Shown: piece by piece, positions 27,942-37,193 of the stretch
How positions within the stretch are numbered: position 1 is the stretch's first letter
How the letters are laid out: each line of letters starts with the position of its first letter
Assembly: GCF_000245335.1 (NCBI RefSeq)
Contig: NZ_JH600285.1
Span: forward strand, 118,048 to 182,047
Direction: 5' to 3'
DNA: 64,000 bases
DNA from: Bacillus mojavensis RO-H-1 = KCTC 3706
GTDB taxonomy: Bacteria; Bacillota; Bacilli; Bacillales; Bacillaceae
The notes under the pieces: model-generated
The model's input: the letters and a program-made list of their open reading frames with translations, nothing else
Databases searched by the model: none
Told to the model about the DNA's origin: nothing
Program-made: the position numbers and the translations under genes

Positions 27942-29546
27942 ATGGCTACAGGCAAAGAAAAAAATACAAAAAGCCCTATGACATTGCTGATTGTGCTAAT
28001 GTCGGGTTTATTCTTGGCAATACTAAACCAAACATTGCTTAACGTCGCAATGCCGCACTTAATGACTGAATTTGGCGTAAGTGCAACGACGATTCAGTGG
28101 CTCACAACAGGTTACATGCTTGTTAACGGCGTATTAATTCCGTTATCTGCCTTCCTGATAACACGTTTTGGCCAACGGAGTCTCTTTCTCGTCGCCATGT
28201 TCTGTTTTACGCTCGGTACGTTAGTCTGCGGTATCGCACCTAACTTCTCTACAATGCTGATCGGCCGTTTGATCCAGGCCGTGGGCGGAGGTATCTTGCA
28301 GCCGCTTGTTATGACAACCATTCTGTTAATCTTCCCGCCTGAAAGCAGGGGGAAAGGAATGGGGATTTTCGGACTTGCGATGATGTTTGCTCCAGCGGTC
28401 GGCCCGACTCTTTCCGGGTGGATTATTGAGCATTACACATGGCGCATCATGTTTTACGGACTTGTGCCAGTCGGCGCAATTGTTATCATCGTGGCTTTCT
28501 TCATCTTTAAGAATTTGGTGGAGCCGCAAAAAATCAAACTCGACACTCTTGGAGCGATCCTCTCGATTGTCGGATTCGCATCCTTATTATACGGAGTCAG
28601 TGAAGCGGGTTCTGACGGCTGGACCGACCCGGTTGTACTGTCTACAGTTATAATTGGCGTCATTGCAATTATTGCTTTTGTTGTTCAGCAATTGCGTCAT
28701 GATGATCCGATGCTTGATTTCAGAGTGTTTAAATACGATATTTTCTCACTCTCAAGTGTTATTAATATCATTATTACAGTGGCACTTTACACTGGTATGT
28801 TCCTGTTACCGATCTATCTGCAAAACCTGGTCGGATTTACGGCGCTTCAATCCGGTCTGCTTCTGCTTCCGGGTGCGATCGTGATGCTGATCATGTCACC
28901 GATCTCAGGTATTTTGTTTGATAAATTCGGCCCGAGACCGCTTGCGATTATCGGACTGGTCGTGACAGTGGTGACAACATTCCAATATACGCAATTGACC
29001 ATTGATACACCGTATACACACATTATGCTTGTATACTCAATTCGCGCATTCGGTATGTCACTCTTAATGATGCCTGTCATGACGGCTGGGATGAACCAGC
29101 TTCCTGCCCGTCTGAACAGTCACGGAACAGCGATGAGCAACACGCTCCGCCAAATCAGCGGATCGATTGGAACAAGCTTAATTACGACGATTTATACAAA
29201 CCGTACGACATTCCATTATTCACAAATTGCAGATAAAACAAGCACGGCGGACCCGAACTTCCTCCATGCGTTCCAAAATGCAGTTTCGAATATAATGGTG
29301 AATATGAATGTACCCTATGAGACAGCGAAAACGTATGTTTACTCACATATTTACAAACACGCGTCACTCGATTCAAACGTCATGGGGATTAATGACGCCT
29401 TTATGTGGGCGACATTATTCTGTGTGGCAGGTGTGATTCTCAGTCTTTTCCTGCGTGATGTCAGAAAAGATAAATTGCGTGCGGAGAAAAAGAAAAAAGA
29501 GGAGCTTTCATTGCTTCCGGCTCCAAAAGAAGTGAAGGAATCTTAA
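27942..29546 (+). CDS. yhcA: MFS drug efflux transporter YhcA (EmrB/DHA2 type)
   Basis: A 534-residue, 14-helix proton antiporter of the DHA2 family. Motif C-like FAPAVGPTLSGWI and the early LNQTLLNVAMPHLMTEFGVS segment are typical of EmrB. AAAGGAGG precedes the ATG. It lies 40 bp after the adaptor gene, and the two are expected to form an export unit. The substrate cannot be told from the sequence. The C-terminal tail is highly charged (KDKLRAEKKKKEE). Confidence 0.93.
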   Translation: MATGKEKNTKSPMTLLIVLMSGLFLAILNQTLLNVAMPHLMTEFGVSATTIQWLTTGYMLVNGVLIPLSAFLITRFGQRSLFLVAMFCFTLGTLVCGIAPNFSTMLIGRLIQAVGGGILQPLVMTTILLIFPPESRGKGMGIFGLAMMFAPAVGPTLSGWIIEHYTWRIMFYGLVPVGAIVIIVAFFIFKNLVEPQKIKLDTLGAILSIVGFASLLYGVSEAGSDGWTDPVVLSTVIIGVIAIIAFVVQQLRHDDPMLDFRVFKYDIFSLSSVINIIITVALYTGMFLLPIYLQNLVGFTALQSGLLLLPGAIVMLIMSPISGILFDKFGPRPLAIIGLVVTVVTTFQYTQLTIDTPYTHIMLVYSIRAFGMSLLMMPVMTAGMNQLPARLNSHGTAMSNTLRQISGSIGTSLITTIYTNRTTFHYSQIADKTSTADPNFLHAFQNAVSNIMVNMNVPYETAKTYVYSHIYKHASLDSNVMGINDAFMWATLFCVAGVILSLFLRDVRKDKLRAEKKKKEELSLLPAPKEVKES

Positions 29547-29568
29547 ACTGTACAGGGAGGTTTCCTAA

Positions 29569-30099
29569 ATGAAAATTTATGTAGTGTATGACAGTGAAGG
29601 TGAACATACAAAGGTATTGGCAGAAGCGATTGCTGAAGGCGCTCGGGAAAACGACACGGCTGAAGTATTCATCGACCACGTAGATCAGGCGGATATCCGC
29701 AAGCTTAAAGACATGGACGCGATTATTTGGGGATGCCCAGGGCATTTCGGAACAATCAGTGCAGGTCTGAAAACTTGGATCGACAGACTCGGCTACTTGT
29801 GGGCTGAAGGCGAGCTGATCAACAAAGTCGGCGCAGTATTCTGCACAACGGCAACAACACACGGCGGTTTGGAAATGACAATGCACAACTTAATCACGCC
29901 AATGTTCCACCAAGGGATGATTGTTGTCGGTCTGCCTGGCAATGTGCCTGAAAACGCACTGTACGGTTCTTACTACGGAGCGGGCGTCACTTGTCCAGTA
30001 GACAGTGATGAGTTAATGTCTGAGGAAGGTATTCAGCTGGGCCGCGCATTAGGAAGACGTGTCAGCCAAGTCACAGGAAACTTAACAGCCGGACAGTAA
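29569..30099 (+). CDS. yhcB: Flavodoxin-like NAD(P)H:quinone oxidoreductase YhcB
   Basis: A 176-residue WrbA-like flavoprotein. The FMN phosphate loop is [20 protein letters not shown], and the isoalloxazine-binding [19 protein letters not shown] and [10 protein letters not shown] loops follow. It probably reduces quinones by two electrons. It sits 22 bp after yhcA, so the operon couples efflux with detoxification of quinone-like compounds; that link is inference. Confidence 0.9.
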   Translation: MKIYVVYDSEGEHTKVLAEAIAEGARENDTAEVFIDHVDQADIRKLKDMDAIIWGCPGHFGTISAGLKTWIDRLGYLWAEGELINKVGAVFCTTATTHGGLEMTMHNLITPMFHQGMIVVGLPGNVPENALYGSYYGAGVTCPVDSDELMSEEGIQLGRALGRRVSQVTGNLTAGQ

Positions 30100-30111
30100 G
30101 GAGAGGTTAAA

Positions 30112-30486
30112 ATGGCCATTATAATAGCAATTATTGCTGCTGTCATTGTGATTGCGGGTCTTATCACGTATAATGTCCGCAACGCCTCTGCTGGACTCGA
30201 GAAGCGAGAAACAGCTGAAAAAATCGCCCCTCCAGAAGAGGAAAAAAACGAAGCAAAATACCCTGCTGAAGCACGGGCTGCTGAGCATGTCCCAGCCGTT
30301 GTAAAAACTGACTCTGGAAAAGAGAAAAGTGACTCAATTGGGGATGACTTCTACAGGCAGGCGCTTCAAAAGTTTAAGCATTCTGAGGAAGATCAGAAAG
30401 AAAAAGAGGTCACTGAAAAAAGTGACAAAATGCAGGACAGCAGTTATCGAGATGCGCTGCTCTCCATGAAAAACAAAAAGAAATAA
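30112..30486 (+). CDS. yhcC: Small membrane-anchored protein YhcC
   Basis: A 124-residue protein with one N-terminal membrane helix (IIIAIIAAVIVIAGLITYNV) and a long, charged, Lys/Glu-rich tail that is probably disordered. A short repeated element occurs in the tail: DDFYRQALQKFK and SSYRDALLSMK, each preceded by an SDS/SDK-like motif. Last gene of the yhbI operon by spacing (12 bp). Function unknown. Confidence 0.85.
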   Translation: MAIIIAIIAAVIVIAGLITYNVRNASAGLEKRETAEKIAPPEEEKNEAKYPAEARAAEHVPAVVKTDSGKEKSDSIGDDFYRQALQKFKHSEEDQKEKEVTEKSDKMQDSSYRDALLSMKNKKK

Positions 30487-30493
30487 TATCAAA

Positions 30494-30531
30494 GGCAAAT
30501 CCGTTTACTCATGGCGGGTTTGCTTTTTTTA
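30494..30531 (+). terminator. Terminator of the yhbI-yhcC operon
   Basis: GCAAATCCG, loop of 11, CGGGTTTGC, seven T. Confidence 0.85.
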
Positions 30532-30655
30532 TGCTGTTTAAATGTATAAAACTTGGTTATTTATTAAATAAATCCATGGAATATGTTGTATTTTGGAAAG
30601 TCATAGTGTACTATTTGATTCATACACTTTATAAGTGTTTTTAGGGGGAAAAACA

Positions 30656-31435
30656 ATGAAGCCGTTTTGGGGTTTAGTAAAAAAGGATCTGAGACTGTCA
30701 AAAATGCGGTTTTTTGCATGTCTCTGTGCAGTCATACTATTATCTGCCGGAAGCTTTTTATTCGAACGGCTGGCTGAAGAACCTTTAGCTGTTTTTGGAT
30801 GCTGGGTTGTGCTTGCCATTTTTCAAGTATTTTTAGCTCCTTTGCTGGTCTACAATTGTCTTCGTGTAGAGGGGAAAAACCAGCTATGGTTATATAATCC
30901 GAACGGCGCAGCCACGCTTTTACTCTCGAAGCTGACTGCCGGTCTTGTCTATCAATTCATTTTTCAGTTTTTGATTTCAGTTTACGGAATCTCTCTTTAT
31001 CAGTACCTTGACTCAAAAGCGCTCATTGCTGATCAAGTCCCGCTTGCAGGCACGATACTGGTCTTTAATCTTTATGGGCTGGTATTTACTGCTTATCTTT
31101 CCTGTGCGGTAATCCTGCTGTGGAATGTGTTTCATTCTTTAAAATCAAGTTCTTCCTTCATCAGACGGTTTCGCTGGTTCATTTGTATGTTACTGGGGGT
31201 AGGGTGGTTTTATGTAGAGGACCATTTGATCATACCTTGGCTGACACCGCTGGATAAACTGTATTATTTCACAACGTATGGAGATGTCGGTTTTACATAC
31301 AAGGGATCCTTAGGGTGGCGTGTGGAATTAAACATCTTCCATCTTCCATATCCGTCCATTATTGTCATGCTGGTGTTGGCAGCTGTGTTTCTTTTTCTGG
31401 CTTCCAGGCTCCTGCAGCGAAAAGTTGAGGTGTAG
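30656..31435 (+). CDS. yhcE: Membrane protein YhcE (ABC-type permease subunit)
   Basis: A 259-residue protein with six or so hydrophobic segments, starting MKPFWGLVKKDLRLSKMRFF, a pattern like ABC-2-type membrane subunits. TAGGGGG precedes the ATG; an in-frame start seven codons earlier lies within that site. First gene of yhcE-yhcF-yhcG-yhcH-yhcI. Substrate unknown. Confidence 0.85.
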   Translation: MKPFWGLVKKDLRLSKMRFFACLCAVILLSAGSFLFERLAEEPLAVFGCWVVLAIFQVFLAPLLVYNCLRVEGKNQLWLYNPNGAATLLLSKLTAGLVYQFIFQFLISVYGISLYQYLDSKALIADQVPLAGTILVFNLYGLVFTAYLSCAVILLWNVFHSLKSSSSFIRRFRWFICMLLGVGWFYVEDHLIIPWLTPLDKLYYFTTYGDVGFTYKGSLGWRVELNIFHLPYPSIIVMLVLAAVFLFLASRLLQRKVEV

Positions 31436-31440
31436 AGAAA

Positions 31441-31812
31441 ATGAAACAAGACTTTCAATCCTCTAAACCGATTTATATGCAGATTGCTGATCAAATTTTT
31501 TATAGGCTGGTCAGAAAGGAGCTTGTTCCCGGAGACAAGCTGCCGTCTGTCAGAGAAATGGCAATTCAAACAAAAGTAAATCCGAATACGATTCAAAGAA
31601 CCTACAGTGAAATGGAAAGGCTGGGAATTGTGGAGACAAGAAGAGGGCAAGGGACATTTATCGCTGAAAAAGCTGAAATCGTGGATGAACTGAAAGAGAG
31701 GCTTACCCGTGAAGTGTTTGAAAGTTTTATTCATCAAATGGCAGAGCTGGGATTAACAAAAGAAGAAATGCTGGCAGGGATTAAAAAATACACGAAAGGA
31801 GGACAGGAATGA
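31441..31812 (+). CDS. yhcF: GntR-family regulator YhcF (YtrA subfamily)
   Basis: A 123-residue regulator with a GntR winged helix ([20 protein letters not shown], wing [10 protein letters not shown]) and only a short C-terminal dimerisation helix, the mark of the YtrA subfamily. Such proteins repress ABC-transporter operons and commonly respond to cell-envelope antibiotics. It sits inside its likely target operon and overlaps the yhcG start by four bases (ATGA). Confidence 0.92.
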   Translation: MKQDFQSSKPIYMQIADQIFYRLVRKELVPGDKLPSVREMAIQTKVNPNTIQRTYSEMERLGIVETRRGQGTFIAEKAEIVDELKERLTREVFESFIHQMAELGLTKEEMLAGIKKYTKGGQE

Positions 31813-32507
31813 ATATTGTATTTGACAATGTGTCTAAGAGATACGGCGGCCATACGGGGGTGAATAAAATATCCTTTACTTTATTCCCAGGAAAAATTTA
31901 CGGGCTTTTGGGCTCGAATGGCAGCGGGAAATCGACAACCTTAAAATTAATCGCCGGACTGATGTTCCCTACTTCAGGTTCAGTGAAAGCAGGTGAACAG
32001 CCTGTAACAAGAGACATGATCAAGTACACGGCTTATCTAACAGAGCTAGACATGTTTTATCCCGGATTTACGGTGAAAGATATGCTCGATATTTACGAAT
32101 CACAGTTCCCTGACTTTCAAATGGAAAAAGCCTATCAGCTGCTTAAAGAAATGCAGCTGAAGCCTGAAAAAAAGATAAAGCAGCTTTCCAAGGGGAGTCG
32201 AGGCCGTCTTAAAATCGTGCTGGCACTATCAAGAAGAGCTTCCGTCATTCTATTGGATGAGCCTTTTTCCGGTCTTGATCCGATGGTCAGGGATTCAATT
32301 GTCAACAGCCTCGTTTCTTATATTGATTTTGAGCAGCAAATCGTTGTCATAGCCACACACGAAATTGATGAAATTGAAACCCTGCTTGACGAGGTCATCG
32401 TACTCGCCGACGGAGAAAAAGTGGCACAGCGTAATGTGGAAGAGATTCGCGAGCAGGAAGATATGTCCGTGCTGCAATGGTTTAAAACGAATATGGAAGT
32501 TTACTAG
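31809..32507 (+). CDS. yhcG: ABC transporter ATP-binding protein YhcG
   Basis: A 232-residue ATPase. Walker A is GSNGSGKST, the signature LSKGSRGR departs from the usual LSGGQ, and Walker B is [17 protein letters not shown] lies just before the ATG. With yhcH the operon encodes two different ATPases, which may form a heterodimer or serve two permeases (YhcE and YhcI). Confidence 0.92.
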   Translation: MNIVFDNVSKRYGGHTGVNKISFTLFPGKIYGLLGSNGSGKSTTLKLIAGLMFPTSGSVKAGEQPVTRDMIKYTAYLTELDMFYPGFTVKDMLDIYESQFPDFQMEKAYQLLKEMQLKPEKKIKQLSKGSRGRLKIVLALSRRASVILLDEPFSGLDPMVRDSIVNSLVSYIDFEQQIVVIATHEIDEIETLLDEVIVLADGEKVAQRNVEEIREQEDMSVLQWFKTNMEVY

Positions 32508-32523
32508 AAAGAGGAGGAATTTG

Positions 32524-33441
32524 ATGAAAACTGTATTGGAATTAAAAAATGTGACAAAAAACATCAGAGGCCGGACGATCATTGATCAACTGAGTTTTAC
32601 GATTCGCGAAGGCGAAGTATTTGGATTTCTGGGACCGAATGGAGCGGGGAAAACGACGACAATCAGAATGATGGTCGGTTTAATGAAGCTGTCACAAGGT
32701 GATGTGCTTATTTGCGGCCAATCAATCACGAAAGATTATGCCAAGGCAATCAAACATATCGGGGCTATAGTAGAGAACCCAGAGCTTTATAAATTTTTAA
32801 GCGGATATAAAAATCTCCAGCAATACGCAAGGATGGTAAAGGGTGTCACGAAGGAAAAAATTGATGAAGTGGTGGAACTAGTCGGCCTCAAAGATAGAAT
32901 CCATGATAAAGTGAAAACCTACTCACTGGGGATGAGACAGCGTCTCGGCTTGGCACAATGCCTTCTGCACGATCCGAAAGTGCTGATCTTGGATGAACCG
33001 ACAAACGGCCTTGATCCGGCGGGAATCAGAGAAATCAGAGACCATTTAAAGAAGCTGACGCGAGAAAGAGGAATGGCTGTCATCGTATCAAGTCATCTGC
33101 TGTCAGAAATGGAACTGATGTGTGACCGAATTGCGATTATCCAAAAAGGAAAGCTTATCGATATTCAGAATGTAAGAGATGAAATAACTGATGAAAAGGA
33201 TACATATTTCTTCCAAGTGGAGCAGCCGAAGGAAACTGCTGCGATTCTAAGAGAATATGATTCGGTAATCAAGACAAACGGTTTGGAAATCAAACTGGCT
33301 AAAGAAGACGTCCCTGCAGTGATTGAATTGCTGGTCATGCAGCAAATCCGCATTTATGAAGTCAAAGTGATTACAAAATCATTAGAGGACCGTTTCTTAG
33401 AAATCACAGGCGAAGCAAAAGAGGAGGTTCAACATGCTTAA
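32524..33441 (+). CDS. yhcH: ABC transporter ATP-binding protein YhcH
   Basis: A 305-residue ATPase of the drug/bacitracin-exporter type, with a C-terminal extension after the ATPase core. Walker A GPNGAGKTT, signature YSLGMRQRL, Walker B VLILDEPTNGLDP. GAGGAGG precedes ATG 32524; a longer reading in the yhcG overlap is rejected. It overlaps yhcI by eight bases. Confidence 0.93.
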   Translation: MKTVLELKNVTKNIRGRTIIDQLSFTIREGEVFGFLGPNGAGKTTTIRMMVGLMKLSQGDVLICGQSITKDYAKAIKHIGAIVENPELYKFLSGYKNLQQYARMVKGVTKEKIDEVVELVGLKDRIHDKVKTYSLGMRQRLGLAQCLLHDPKVLILDEPTNGLDPAGIREIRDHLKKLTRERGMAVIVSSHLLSEMELMCDRIAIIQKGKLIDIQNVRDEITDEKDTYFFQVEQPKETAAILREYDSVIKTNGLEIKLAKEDVPAVIELLVMQQIRIYEVKVITKSLEDRFLEITGEAKEEVQHA

Positions 33442-34375
33442 TTTGATTTATAATGAGTGGATCAAAATTTTCAGCCGTGTCGGAACATGGGTGATGATCG
33501 GAATTCTTGCTTTGACAATGATCGGGTGGGCATTTTTAACAAACCACTTTTCAACCGATGAAGCAAATCCGAAGTGGAAAGAGACGCTTCAAGCACAAAA
33601 TAGTGATTTGAAGAAGGCAATGAAAGAAGATCCTTCCCTGAAAGGACAATATGAAGAAACGATCACAATCAATAACTATCGCATTGAACATAATATCCCG
33701 AGTGACACTGGATATACCGTTTGGTCTTATGTAACGGATTCTGCCGGTTTTACAATCCTTACTGGGCTGTTCACAATTATAATTGCAGCTGGCATCGTCG
33801 CAAACGAATTTAACTGGGGTACGGTTAAGCTGTTAATGATCCGGCCGCTCAGCCGTTTTCAAATTCTGCTTTCTAAATATATTACCGTTCTTTTATTTGG
33901 TCTCTTATTGCTGTTTATTTTATTTATAGGTTCAACTTTGCTGGGACTGGTCTTTTTCGGAACAGGCGGGGACACTGCCGCGAATGTTCATTTAATCTAT
34001 AAGGATGGTCATGTATTGGAGCAAAATATGTTGGGATATTTGGCCAAAACGTATCTCTCAGAATCTGTTGCGGCTTTAATGCTGGCTACGATGGCATTTA
34101 TGCTGTCTGCGGTATTTAGAAACAGCTCTCTTGCTGTAGGGTTTTCCATCTTTTTATTGGTAACGGGCACGACAGCCACTGCGTTTATGGCGGTGAAGTT
34201 TGACTGGGCAAAGTATATTTTATTTGCGAATGTTAATCTGATGCAGTATGTAGAAGGAACACCGTTAGTGGAAGGGATGACAATGACATTCTCCATTGTG
34301 ATGCTGGCGATTTATTTTGTTGTCTTCCTGTTGCTTGCTTTCGGAATCTTTATGAAACGGGATATTGCGAACTAA
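33434..34375 (+). CDS. yhcI: ABC transporter permease YhcI
   Basis: A 313-residue ABC-2-type permease: one N-terminal membrane helix (VMIGILALTMIGWAFLT), an external loop of about 70 residues, then five more helices. The loop carries many charged residues (KETLQAQNSDLKKAMKED). Partner of YhcH; GAGGAGG lies eight bases before the start within the yhcH end. Substrate unknown. Confidence 0.92.
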   Translation: MLNLIYNEWIKIFSRVGTWVMIGILALTMIGWAFLTNHFSTDEANPKWKETLQAQNSDLKKAMKEDPSLKGQYEETITINNYRIEHNIPSDTGYTVWSYVTDSAGFTILTGLFTIIIAAGIVANEFNWGTVKLLMIRPLSRFQILLSKYITVLLFGLLLLFILFIGSTLLGLVFFGTGGDTAANVHLIYKDGHVLEQNMLGYLAKTYLSESVAALMLATMAFMLSAVFRNSSLAVGFSIFLLVTGTTATAFMAVKFDWAKYILFANVNLMQYVEGTPLVEGMTMTFSIVMLAIYFVVFLLLAFGIFMKRDIAN

Positions 34376-34377
34376 TG

Positions 34378-34415
34378 AAAAAAAGCTGTTTTGCATAAGC
34401 AAAACAGCTTTTTCT
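34378..34415 (+). terminator. Terminator of the yhcE-yhcI operon
   Basis: AAAAAGCTGTTTTGC, loop ATAA, GCAAAACAGCTTTTT. Confidence 0.93.
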
Positions 34416-34419
34416 TTAA

Positions 34420-34455
34420 AATAAGAACTGCAGGCTTGCACCTGCAGTTCTTATT
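34420..34455 (-). terminator. cspB: Terminator of cspB
   Basis: AAGAACTGCAGG, loop CTTGCA, CCTGCAGTTCTT with an AT-rich flank, just downstream of the cspB stop. Confidence 0.85.
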
Positions 34456-34467
34456 ATCAATTTATGC

Positions 34468-34826
<359 letters not shown>

Positions 34827-35117
34827 CTGTTAAACGAAACTTTTTTCGGAAAATAACATATTATTTTTCATTTTGATATTTATTTGCCGAAATGTATCTG
34901 TTTTTTCGATACGTGATCATATGTTTGCAGGACTTTTTTCTTTTGTATCTCTTTACGGAAAGGTAGGGGTAATAGTAATTGACAACCCTATCTGATATGA
35001 GTAAGGTAAAGTTAACCAATGTTACAAATGACAACGTTTATCAACTAAGAGCGTCTGATTTTTATGTCTGATATTGCTTGCATGCTCTAATAAGATAGAT
35101 AGGAGTATGGTGTCACA

Positions 35118-35948
35118 ATGAAAAAGTGGCTTGTATGCAGTTTTGTTCTTGTTCTTTTCGTTTCATTTACTGCATGCTCACGGTCAGCAGAACATGAAAC
35201 GATAAAAATAGGAATTGCTGAGTCGGACGAAGCGATATGGAACTATATCGTAAAAAAGGCTGAAGCGGAAGGGCTTGATATTCAGCTGATTCTATTCTCT
35301 GATTATGCAGAATCAGATATAGCGCTGGCAAACAAAGAGATTGATGCCAATGCTATTCAATCCATTTCATATTTTCAGTCGTTCTCAAAGAAATACAAAC
35401 ATAAACTGGCACCGCTTGGCACGACATACATAGCGCCTATGGGCATTTATTCAAAACGATATCGGCAAATCAAAGATATTCCGCGCGGTGCTGTTGTTGC
35501 TGTCCCGGATGAAGGGCTCGATTTTGGGCGGGCCCTTACACTCCTGCAGGAAGCGGGACTGCTTACTTTGAAGAACGGTTTTAATGGAACCGGTTCAATT
35601 GATGTGATAAAAGATAATCCGAAACACTTGAAATTGAAAACCGTACGCCAACAGGATGTAATGAGCGGAGCTGATGTGTTTGTGATGAAAACAGCTGCCG
35701 CAAAAAAAGCGGGGCTGAACTCGCAGAAGCATACATTAAAGGGCGGCAGGCAAACCGTGAAGGAAGATATGAATGTAATTGTTGTCAGGGCTGAGGACAG
35801 AGATCGCGAAACATTGCAAACCATCCTTGAACTCTATCAATCAGATGATACAGCGGCATTTATTGAACAAGAGTATCAAGGGATGCTTGTTCCCGCTTTT
35901 TTGCCTTTACATCGTCTTTCAGATTGGAAGAATGAATTCAAAAAATGA
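35118..35948 (+). CDS. yhcJ: MetQ/NlpA-type substrate-binding lipoprotein YhcJ
   Basis: A 276-residue lipoprotein with lipobox FTAC (Cys20). The body matches methionine-type binding proteins: EIDANAIQSISYFQSFSKKY, LAPLGTTYIAPMGIYSKRY and DLGRAL-like VPDEGLDFGRALTLLQEAGL. No permease or ATPase gene is adjacent, so it may serve the MetNP transporter encoded elsewhere, or another. The bound ligand is not certain. AGATAGATAGGAG precedes the ATG. Confidence 0.9.
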   Translation: MKKWLVCSFVLVLFVSFTACSRSAEHETIKIGIAESDEAIWNYIVKKAEAEGLDIQLILFSDYAESDIALANKEIDANAIQSISYFQSFSKKYKHKLAPLGTTYIAPMGIYSKRYRQIKDIPRGAVVAVPDEGLDFGRALTLLQEAGLLTLKNGFNGTGSIDVIKDNPKHLKLKTVRQQDVMSGADVFVMKTAAAKKAGLNSQKHTLKGGRQTVKEDMNVIVVRAEDRDRETLQTILELYQSDDTAAFIEQEYQGMLVPAFLPLHRLSDWKNEFKK

Positions 35949-35965
35949 ATTCATTCTTTTTTTAT
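35929..35965 (+). terminator. Bidirectional terminator yhcJ/dgcK
   Basis: AAGAATGAATTC, loop AAAAAAT, GAATTCATTC, seven T; it overlaps the ends of both convergent genes. Confidence 0.9.
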
Positions 35966-37039
35966 AGTAAACCATACTTTGTTTCGGCCGTTTTCTTTCG
36001 CTTTATACAGCATTTGATCAGCAAGAACAGGCAAGGTTTCAGGCTTATCTGTGTTTCGGGGGTAATGGGCTACTCCCAGTGAGGCCGTAACGGCAAGCTT
36101 TTCTCCGTTTGTTAATACAATCGGTGTATTACTGATCGAGTGCCTGATCCGTTCGGCGATTTGGACTGCTTTCTCGGGCGTGCAATTTGGCAAGAGGAGG
36201 GCAAATTCCTCGCCGCCGATCCGTGCGGCAGGATCAGTGTTGCGGATATTTTGTTTTAGTCGGGATCCCAGCTCTTTCAGAACCTGATCTCCCTCATGAT
36301 GGCCATATTGATCGTTAATGGTTTTAAAGTGATCGATATCCATATAAATAAGCGAAAATTGTAAAGATGGAGTGTGTGCAGCCTGTTGATACAGGTCTTG
36401 TGTGATTTCTTCAAACTTTCTGCGGTTATAAATACCTGTCAAAAAGTCATAGTGCGCCTGGAACTTATATTGTTTAAATAAAAGATGTGCATTGGTTTCA
36501 TGCTCGATAATATATAGGCTGAGCATGCCGCCGATAATTGAAATCAGCCAAAAGTAAAAGTGCAGCTTAAGTGAATGGATATCAACAAATACATAGAAGA
36601 AAAAGGAGATGAACCCATTTGAAATGATTAAAAGTAATAGGACGTGTTTCAGCTGAACTTCTTCTCTCCTTGATGCAATAAGTGACAGCACAGCAGCGAT
36701 ACAAATTGTAATCATGGAATACATCGCTGATTCATTCAAGCTGATCAGCATGCGGCCTGCTGCAATTATTATCAGGGCTGTCACCGTAGACACCCAGCCT
36801 CCATAAAGAGCGGCGATCATAATAGGGATATTTCTAAAATCTATGATTGAATGGTGATACGTCAAACCAAAATTCATAAGAATAACCCCGAGGAGACCGC
36901 AAGCAGCTCCTTTTACTAGCTGAAAGGAAAGGCGGTCTTTTTTATGTATTAACCTTTCTTTAAACAGGTGGGTGAACAGATAATTAAATGTGATTAAAAT
37001 AGTCAAGTTTACGAACAGTTCTTTCAGCAATATTATCAC
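35951..37039 (-). CDS. dgcK: Membrane diguanylate cyclase DgcK (YhcK)
   Basis: A 362-residue protein making cyclic di-GMP from two GTP. The N-terminal 185 residues hold about six membrane helices of 5TM-LYT type, a likely sensor. The C-terminal GGDEF domain begins at HYDFLTGIYNRRKFE and has an intact GGEEF active site in AARIGGEEFALLLPN. No I-site (RXXD) is obvious five residues before it. Known in strain 168 as one of three active cyclases. Confidence 0.95.
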   Translation of the reverse strand: MIILLKELFVNLTILITFNYLFTHLFKERLIHKKDRLSFQLVKGAACGLLGVILMNFGLTYHHSIIDFRNIPIMIAALYGGWVSTVTALIIIAAGRMLISLNESAMYSMITICIAAVLSLIASRREEVQLKHVLLLLIISNGFISFFFYVFVDIHSLKLHFYFWLISIIGGMLSLYIIEHETNAHLLFKQYKFQAHYDFLTGIYNRRKFEEITQDLYQQAAHTPSLQFSLIYMDIDHFKTINDQYGHHEGDQVLKELGSRLKQNIRNTDPAARIGGEEFALLLPNCTPEKAVQIAERIRHSISNTPIVLTNGEKLAVTASLGVAHYPRNTDKPETLPVLADQMLYKAKENGRNKVWFTIKKE

Positions 37040-37137
37040 CCTTTTATAAGTTACTAAAGAAAGGGGGGAATGAAAAGAACAAAAACGGTATTCATTGGTT
37101 TTTTTTATCCAAATATTGATGCTGGAATAATTCTTAC

Positions 37138-37166
37138 TTGAACTATCGGAATTTGTGTAATATAGT
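37138..37166 (+). promoter_or_regulatory. tcyP: tcyP promoter with CymR-like box
   Basis: TTGAAC, 17 bp, TATAGT. Immediately after the -35 is TATCGGAATT, containing the CymR core ATNGGAATT. The ssuB promoter shows the same juxtaposition. CymR repression of tcyP is established in strain 168. Confidence 0.8.
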
Positions 37167-37193
37167 ATATAAGAAAAATTTTGAAGGGAGAGT

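Noticed and set aside
28112..28663. Overlapping minus-strand ORFs within yhcA
   Set aside because: Shadows of the transporter gene caused by codon bias.
30531..30644. A 37-codon ORF (MLFKCIKLGYLLNKSM) possibly annotated as yhcD
   Set aside because: It begins at the end of the operon terminator, has no ribosome site, and lies in the yhcE promoter region.
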